This document shows positions 41,253-45,624 of a stretch of DNA of 45,624 nucleotides, piece after piece. The notes under the pieces are model-generated. The model was not told where the DNA came from and did not search any database. It saw only the letters and a list, made by a program, of their open reading frames with translations. Made by a program: the position numbers and the translations under genes. This DNA is from COE1 sp045579665 (GTDB lineage Bacteria > Bacillota > Clostridia > Lachnospirales > Lachnospiraceae): positions 1 to 45,624 of the forward strand of contig JAZNMO010000188.1 of assembly GCA_045579665.1 (NCBI GenBank). The letters are read 5' to 3'. Within the stretch, counting starts at the first letter, position 1; each line of letters starts with the position of its first letter.

Positions 41253-42026
41253 ATGACGAGTATGAATAAGTTGGTGCGGCAGTATTATTGGAAGTCATTT
41301 AGGTGGAAGAGAGTATGGAAAATGACAAAGGAAGTGCCTGATATTGGTTGGGTTGTATGGTTTTTTGTGGTGACAACCATGGATTCGTTTTTAAATATAT
41401 TTGGTATGGTAATAATTTTCTTTACCATTCTTTCTGCATTGAGTGTAGAATTGCAGCTTCCTAAGCAAATGTATCTAGTGCCACTTACGGGAGAGGAACG
41501 CAGGGAGTATATGGAGAAACTGCTACGCATCAAGATTATCTTTCCGAATGTTGTTTTGTTACTGGTGATAGGAGGAATGGTATTAGTTAGATTAGGACAT
41601 TGGTCTATAGGAACCATGCTAATTATACAAAATGTTGTGACTACAATGAATGTATCATTTTATTATAAAAAGAAATTGCCTAATAAAACTTGGACGGTTT
41701 TTGAAAAAGGTGGTAAAAGTTTTTTTAGTGGTGTGTTTTGGGGAATGACGTTGGAATCAGCTTTGCTAACTCTTTTTTTTGAAAATGTGATAGCGCACAG
41801 AGATGGATGGATATTATTTGGAATAGTCTTACTTGTACAGATCTTCTTCTTGTGCAGGCGATATTCTCACAAGAACCAATATTTTGACACGATGGTAGAT
41901 TATGAAAGAACATGGGAAAAGGCAACGAGAGAAGAGATAGAGGCAATGGGACTTTATCAAAAGCAGGAAGAGGAAAAGAAAAATGACAAATATGAAGGAT
42001 TTGACATATATAACTGGTATGAATAG
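41253..42026 (+). CDS. ABC-island membrane protein paralogue 3
   Basis: A polytopic membrane protein, 257 residues, with the family start MNKLVRQYYWKSFRW and central motif LPKQMYLVPLTGEERREYMEKLLRIK, then a second conserved segment RRYSHKNQYFDTMVDYER near the end. It carries an extra acidic/basic C-terminal tail (EATREEIEAM-like, ending DIYNWYE). The start is supported by GGAAGG. The 3' end overlaps paralogue 4 by 44 bases. Confidence 0.75.
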   Translation: MTSMNKLVRQYYWKSFRWKRVWKMTKEVPDIGWVVWFFVVTTMDSFLNIFGMVIIFFTILSALSVELQLPKQMYLVPLTGEERREYMEKLLRIKIIFPNVVLLLVIGGMVLVRLGHWSIGTMLIIQNVVTTMNVSFYYKKKLPNKTWTVFEKGGKSFFSGVFWGMTLESALLTLFFENVIAHRDGWILFGIVLLVQIFFLCRRYSHKNQYFDTMVDYERTWEKATREEIEAMGLYQKQEEEKKNDKYEGFDIYNWYE

Positions 42027-42741
42027 ATTAGTGTGGCAGGATTATTGGAAAGCCTTGAAGTGGAAGACTGCGTTGAAAAGGATGGGCGAATTTTCGGCAT
42101 TCATTGTAGTCATGACGCAGATGGTTACGATTTGGCCTCTTAATATATTGGATTTGGAAGGCGAATCAAGATGGTGTTATTATATTTTGGTTTTTCCTTT
42201 GATATTTGCGTTGTTTTCTTCCATCTGTGTAGAATTAGAGCTTCCAAAGCAGATGTATCTGACTCCTCTGACACAGGTGGAGCGAAGAGAGTATATGGAG
42301 AAGCTGTTGAGATTAAAACTTCTGATTCCTAATCTGATTATGGGGGTTGTGATTATAGTTATGCTTAGTTTAGGGAAAACAAGTATAGCCTGGGGAAGCA
42401 TGTTGTTGCTTCAAAATATTCTTTCTACTATGGGAATGTCACTTTTCTATAAGGTAGAGAAAACGAAATATGTTAAGGAATTACAGACAGAAGGTAATCT
42501 GTTATGGGCAATCCTTACGATGGTGATAGGGCTTTTAGGAGAGTTCTTTATCTTAGGAGGAGCGTCTTCGAATGAAAATATAGACAGTGCAACATGGATT
42601 ATGTTTGGAGTTAGTGTAGCAGTTCAGTTATTCTGCCTCTATAAGATGTATTCCCATAAGAATCAGTATTTTGACAATCTGGCAAGCTATGAAAGATGGT
42701 ATGTGGAAGAGGAGAAGAAAGAGGTTAAGTCAGTATGGTAG
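41983..42741 (+). CDS. ABC-island membrane protein paralogue 4
   Basis: A polytopic membrane protein, 252 residues, with MNRLVWQDYWKALKW, the central motif LPKQMYLTPLTQVERREYM and SHKNQYFDNLASYERW. The start at 41983 is kept because AGGAAGAGGA precedes it; the motif start ATG at 42019 has no Shine-Dalgarno. The first ~44 bases overlap paralogue 3 in a different frame. It overlaps paralogue 5 by 7 bases. Closest to paralogue 3. Confidence 0.75.
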   Translation: MTNMKDLTYITGMNRLVWQDYWKALKWKTALKRMGEFSAFIVVMTQMVTIWPLNILDLEGESRWCYYILVFPLIFALFSSICVELELPKQMYLTPLTQVERREYMEKLLRLKLLIPNLIMGVVIIVMLSLGKTSIAWGSMLLLQNILSTMGMSLFYKVEKTKYVKELQTEGNLLWAILTMVIGLLGEFFILGGASSNENIDSATWIMFGVSVAVQLFCLYKMYSHKNQYFDNLASYERWYVEEEKKEVKSVW

Positions 42742-43454
42742 ATATCAATAAATTGGCATGGATGAGCTATTTTAGAGAGTTTGGCTGGAGTAAAATAAAA
42801 AAGAAGGGATGGACTTTGGTTTCCGGTTCTTTGATATATTTATATATTGTATTTTCCTATCCATCAATATTTATGGATTTGAAGGGAATAGAGTACTGCG
42901 TTTATTTAATAAGTACGATTCCGATGATAGTTACTGCATGGACGATGCAGTATAGCGGAATCAGGCTTCCTAAGCTTATGTTTATGGGGCCGATGTCAGA
43001 AGAGGACAGACGGTGCTATTTACAGAAGGTATGGGATATTAGATTTTGGCTACCAAATCTGCTGATGATAGCAGTGGTGGGAATCAGAGCAATTTTTCAA
43101 CCTGAGTCAATACTGTTCGGACTGCTGATTCTGCTTCAGAATTTGCTGTTGTCTACGGGTGTGATGTATACAGGTATTATGTCTGAAATAAAGATAAAAG
43201 AGATGCAAAAAGTGAGCATTTATATTTGGCAATGGTTGCTTGGCTTGTTTGGAGAAATCATTTTACTATATTATTACGCATCAGAGACAGACAGTATGAT
43301 GAAAGGAATGATGATTACCTGGGGAGTGCTTTTGGTGATTCAGCTGCTGAATCTTAGAAAGCTGTTGCCTTATAAGCAGAAAATTTTCGATTTTATCGTT
43401 GATTATGAAAATGCATATGTGATGCAGGATGAGAAAGGGGTTAAGACAACATGA
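42735..43454 (+). CDS. ABC-island membrane protein paralogue 5
   Basis: A polytopic membrane protein, 239 residues, the most diverged of the five: start INKLAWMSYFREFGW, central motif LPKLMFMGPMSEEDRRCYLQ and C-terminal LLPYKQKIFDFIVDYENAY. Its stop TGA (43452-43454) overlaps the ATG of the GntR regulator by 4 bases, so the regulator is translated with the permeases. Six helices are predicted. Confidence 0.72.
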   Translation: MVDINKLAWMSYFREFGWSKIKKKGWTLVSGSLIYLYIVFSYPSIFMDLKGIEYCVYLISTIPMIVTAWTMQYSGIRLPKLMFMGPMSEEDRRCYLQKVWDIRFWLPNLLMIAVVGIRAIFQPESILFGLLILLQNLLLSTGVMYTGIMSEIKIKEMQKVSIYIWQWLLGLFGEIILLYYYASETDSMMKGMMITWGVLLVIQLLNLRKLLPYKQKIFDFIVDYENAYVMQDEKGVKTT

Positions 43455-43819
43455 TGAATATAGTAATACAGCCTCAGGGGACGCTTGCAATCTATGAGCA
43501 GATTGTGAATCAGTTAAAGAATGCGATTGTGACAGGAAAGCTGACAGCGGGAGAGGCATTGCCGTCGATAAGAGGGCTTGCAGGCGAGCTTGGCGTCAGT
43601 GTAATTACTACAAAGCGTGCCTATGAGGAGTTAGAAAAGGAAGGATTGATTCGCTCGGTTAGTAATAAGGGCTTCTATGTATGTGAATACAATACGGATT
43701 ATTTAATGGAGAAGCAGCTTATGGTGTTGGAAAAGCATTTAAGCGAGGTAATTGAAGAAGCAAAGCAGGCAGGACTTAGTAAAGAAGAGGTCTGTGAAAT
43801 GATTGAGACATTATATTAA
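43451..43819 (+). CDS. GntR-family regulator, YtrA subfamily
   Basis: A short GntR protein of 122 residues: the winged HTH is AGEALPSIRGLAGELGVSVITTKRAYEELEKEGLI, and the C-terminal part is only a ~45-residue helix pair, as in YtrA/YhcF, with no ligand-binding domain. YtrA-type proteins repress their own ABC operon. It probably binds the palindrome at 38034-38055 in front of the island. It overlaps paralogue 5 by 4 bases. Confidence 0.88.
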   Translation: MMNIVIQPQGTLAIYEQIVNQLKNAIVTGKLTAGEALPSIRGLAGELGVSVITTKRAYEELEKEGLIRSVSNKGFYVCEYNTDYLMEKQLMVLEKHLSEVIEEAKQAGLSKEEVCEMIETLY

Positions 43820-43861
43820 ACTGTGGCGTTATGAGAGAACACAGGAAAGGTTAGGCAAAAG

Positions 43862-44551
43862 ATGGAGAGTTTGGATTATAACGAGGTTCCGTTATTGGAG
43901 TTTCGTCATGTAAGTGGTAGGCAGAAGAAATTTGGAAAGAAAAAATTTGTGCTGGAGGATGTGAACTTTGCACTTCCTAAGGGATTTATGATGGGAGTTT
44001 CCGGTGTCAATGGTGCAGGTAAAACAACTCTTGTGGACTATATTATGAACCCGAATAAGCAGTATGAAGGCGAGATTTTGATAAATGGTGAGGAGATTCA
44101 TACCAATCACACAAGGTTAAGAGAGAAGATTGCATGGGTATCAGAGGATAACAGCTTTTTGGAAGCAAGAACAGCGAAACAGAATGCAGAGCTTTTGGGA
44201 AGTCTGTATGAGAATTTTGATATGAAGATTTTCTATCAGGCATTACAGAAGATGGAGCTTGCACCTTCTAAGACCTTACGTAATATGTCCAGAGGTGAGA
44301 GAATGCGCTTTCAGCTGGCATTTGCTATGGCGCATAAGCCGGTACTGTATCTGTTAGATGAAGTAACGGCAGGTATGGACCCGGTATTTCGTATTGATTT
44401 CTTCCGTTTGATGCATGAGGTGCTGGACGATGAGGTATCTGTGCTGATGGTAACGCATATCGAGGAAGAGTTAGATAAGAAGATGGATTATATTGGTGTG
44501 ATGGAAAATGGCAGAATGGTAGAGTTCTACGAGAATTTCCCGGAGGTCTAG
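43862..44551 (+). CDS. ABC transporter ATP-binding protein 2 of the island (YtrB-like)
   Basis: A 229-residue ATPase with Walker A GVNGAGKTTL, the divergent signature MSRGERMR, Walker B LYLLDEVTAGMDP (Val where Pro is usual after DE) and an H-loop in MVTHIEEE. It has no C-terminal extension. It is clearly different from ATPase 1 (38898) but of the same YtrB/BcrA-like type. It sits between the regulator and the last membrane protein, suggesting a second pairing or a heterodimer with ATPase 1. Confidence 0.87.
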   Translation: MESLDYNEVPLLEFRHVSGRQKKFGKKKFVLEDVNFALPKGFMMGVSGVNGAGKTTLVDYIMNPNKQYEGEILINGEEIHTNHTRLREKIAWVSEDNSFLEARTAKQNAELLGSLYENFDMKIFYQALQKMELAPSKTLRNMSRGERMRFQLAFAMAHKPVLYLLDEVTAGMDPVFRIDFFRLMHEVLDDEVSVLMVTHIEEELDKKMDYIGVMENGRMVEFYENFPEV

Positions 44552-44564
44552 GAAGGTGAAGTGT

Positions 44565-45131
44565 ATGGTTAAGGATAGGATGACAAAGCTGATTTGCAAA
44601 ATTTTTGATGAAGAGAAGGCATTACATATTAATATGCAAAGAGAGAAGCTATATGCGTTTGATAAGGAGTTGGTAACCTATACTGCGATGTATCCGGATT
44701 TTTTGAAATGGTTATTTGGGATTATTGTCATAATTATTATGATGATTCCCTACCAGTCATGGATTGCAGAGAACCCTATTGTTTTGGCCTTTGTGATGTT
44801 TGTTGGAACTTGGCCGACATCTTTTGGATACAAGGCATCTATCATGATAAGTGATGATAATATTGGAGCGACAGCACATATATATAAGAAACTGATGTAT
44901 TTACCGATTGACAGGAAAGTGTGGGTTTGCGTGAAGATGGAATATGTATTGCGGTTATCTTTAAAATTGTGTACAATAGCTTTGCTGGTTCAGAATGCGA
45001 TGACTTTTTTTGTACGTGAAGAGTGGAGCTGGATAAACATTGTGTATCCGATTCTGGTATGTTTGGTTTCACCATTACTCTTTGAATGTCTGGAATTAGG
45101 AACTCACATAAAAAGCTGTGAATCCAGATAA
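44565..45131 (+). CDS. ABC-island membrane protein 6, distant
   Basis: A membrane protein of 188 residues with about four helices. It has no MNKLVW start but keeps a short similar stretch (KKLMYLPIDRKVWVCVKME) in the place of the central permease motif, so it may be a shortened distant relative. The ATG at 44565 is preferred over GTG 44556, because GGAAGG is 8 bases upstream of the former. The stop abuts the second copy of the repeat element at 45130. Confidence 0.65.
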   Translation: MVKDRMTKLICKIFDEEKALHINMQREKLYAFDKELVTYTAMYPDFLKWLFGIIVIIIMMIPYQSWIAENPIVLAFVMFVGTWPTSFGYKASIMISDDNIGATAHIYKKLMYLPIDRKVWVCVKMEYVLRLSLKLCTIALLVQNAMTFFVREEWSWINIVYPILVCLVSPLLFECLELGTHIKSCESR

Positions 45132-45185
45132 AAGAGTGTTGCCCAGCGGCAACACTCAGCAAGAATCAGCTATGCTGATTCTTGT
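45130..45185 (+). repeat. Double-hairpin dispersed repeat, copy 2 (before rplS), inverted
   Basis: Hairpin B': GAGTGTTGCC (45134-45143) / GGCAACACTC (45148-45157). Hairpin A': CAAGAATCAGC (45160-45170) / GCTGATTCTTG (45174-45184). It is the reverse complement of the element at 35296-35350 with five substitutions in the ~52 aligned bases, and it begins at the stop codon of the preceding gene. Confidence 0.9.
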
Positions 45186-45230
45186 CTAAAGAACATTACC
45201 TTTGAGCATGTTTCATTTCTGAAAAAATGA

Positions 45231-45259
45231 TTGCATTCTCTGACAAACTATGGTAAATT
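45231..45259 (+). promoter_or_regulatory. Promoter of rplS
   Basis: TTGCAT (45231-45236), 17 bases, TAAATT (45254-45259). It leaves a leader of about 70 bases before rplS, with ATGGTCCTCTGGTACTAAG at about 45283-45301, which may include an autogenous L19 leader; I cannot confirm the fold. Confidence 0.55.
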
Positions 45260-45336
45260 ATTAATGTTGCGAATAAAAGAGATGGTCCTCTGGTACTAAG
45301 TGTATTAAGAACGTCGAGTGAATTAAGGAGGCAAAC

Positions 45337-45624
45337 ATGAACGAAATTATTAGAGAAATTGAGCAGGCTCAGTTAAAAGAGACAGTTGATGCATTCAACG
45401 TTGGAGATACTGTAAAGGTTTACGGTAAGATTAAGGAAGGTAACCGCGAGAGAATTCAGGTATTCGAGGGTACTGTATTAAAGATCCAGGGTGGAAGCAA
45501 CAGAGAAACTTTCACAGTTAGAAAGCTTTCTAACGGTGTTGGCGTAGAGAAGACATGGCCAATGCACTCACCTAACGTAGAGAAGGTAGAGGTAGTTAGA
45601 AAGGGTAAAGTTAGAAGAGCTAAG
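45337..45624 (+). CDS. rplS: 50S ribosomal protein L19, 3' truncated by the window
   Basis: A large-subunit protein at the 30S-50S interface. The 96 codons present begin MNEIIREIEQAQLKETVDAF and include VGDTVKVYGKIKEGNRERIQVF and RKLSNGVGVEKTWPMHSP. About 20 residues are missing past the window edge. AAGGAGG lies 5-6 bases upstream of the ATG. It is the gene that usually follows trmD directly; here it has its own promoter after the island. Confidence 0.96.
   Translation, partial: MNEIIREIEQAQLKETVDAFNVGDTVKVYGKIKEGNRERIQVFEGTVLKIQGGSNRETFTVRKLSNGVGVEKTWPMHSPNVEKVEVVRKGKVRRAK

Noticed and set aside
36744..45336. Prophage or integrative element between trmD and rplS
   Set aside because: No integrase, transposase, tRNA attachment site or phage gene was found in the interval.

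Overview
This window looks like a chromosome segment from an anaerobic, low-GC Clostridia, most likely a Lachnospiraceae-type gut bacterium. The grounds are the six-gene Rnf complex in clostridial order (CDGEAB), the ispH-rpsA overlap, the order yceD-rpmF-plsX-acpP-rnc-smc-ftsY followed by ylxM-ffh-rpsP-khpA-rimM-trmD, purine-rich Shine-Dalgarno sites and AT-rich codon use. No tRNA, rRNA, CRISPR array or complete insertion sequence was seen. Almost all genes are on the + strand; only an RNase H-like protein (2870-3985) and tmcAL (20351-21592) are on the - strand.

Layout. 1-1806: the C-terminal part of ispH, whose first ~67 in-frame codons do not look like IspH, overlapping rpsA. 2031-2807: cheR. 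4323-9418: rnfCDGEAB, the Na+ or H+ pumping ferredoxin:NAD+ oxidoreductase. 9419-10571: a coiled-coil gene built from 21-bp repeats, bracketed by two near-identical hairpins. 10572-15829: nine tightly packed genes for unrelated small enzymes (QueG-like Fe-S protein, Nudix hydrolase, pyroglutamyl-peptidase-like protein, YjbR, HExxH protein, DUF1848, GNAT, P-loop kinase, isochorismatase-like hydrolase), with a promoter in front and a terminator behind. 15987-18597: a nitrate/sulfonate/thiamine-precursor-type ABC importer. 18720-20066: an SdpR/SdpI-like repressor and membrane-protein pair with a clear promoter and operator. 21930-30558: pta (no ackA beside it), yceD, rpmF, plsX, acpP, rnc, smc and ftsY. 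30622-32790: ilvA-type threonine deaminase and a YitT-family membrane protein. 32911-36706: ylxM, ffh, rpsP, khpA, rimM and trmD.

The most unusual part is 36744-45131. In many Firmicutes rplS follows trmD directly. Here the two are about 8.6 kb apart, with an M50-type membrane protease and then a self-contained operon between them. The operon has a consensus promoter whose -10 lies inside a 22-bp palindrome of the YtrA (GntR) operator type. After it come a 13-codon leader ORF with a near-perfect Shine-Dalgarno, two small two-helix membrane proteins around a zinc-ribbon protein, an ABC ATPase, five tandem diverged paralogous membrane proteins (the first frameshifted), a YtrA-type GntR regulator, a second ABC ATPase and one more membrane protein. 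The paralogues share a cytoplasmic signature (LPK-x-(M/L)-(Y/F)-(L/M)-x-P-(M/L)-(T/S)). I do not recognise this multi-permease arrangement as a named system. It may be a YtrA-regulated ABC-2-like exporter or envelope-stress module.

A ~52-bp double-hairpin sequence occurs once upstream of rimM (35296-35350) and again, inverted, just upstream of rplS (45130-45185). The two copies bracket about 9.8 kb that includes the island. This suggests a dispersed palindromic element linked to the insertion, or capable of inverting the segment. All function calls are from motifs and context read by eye; no database search was run.
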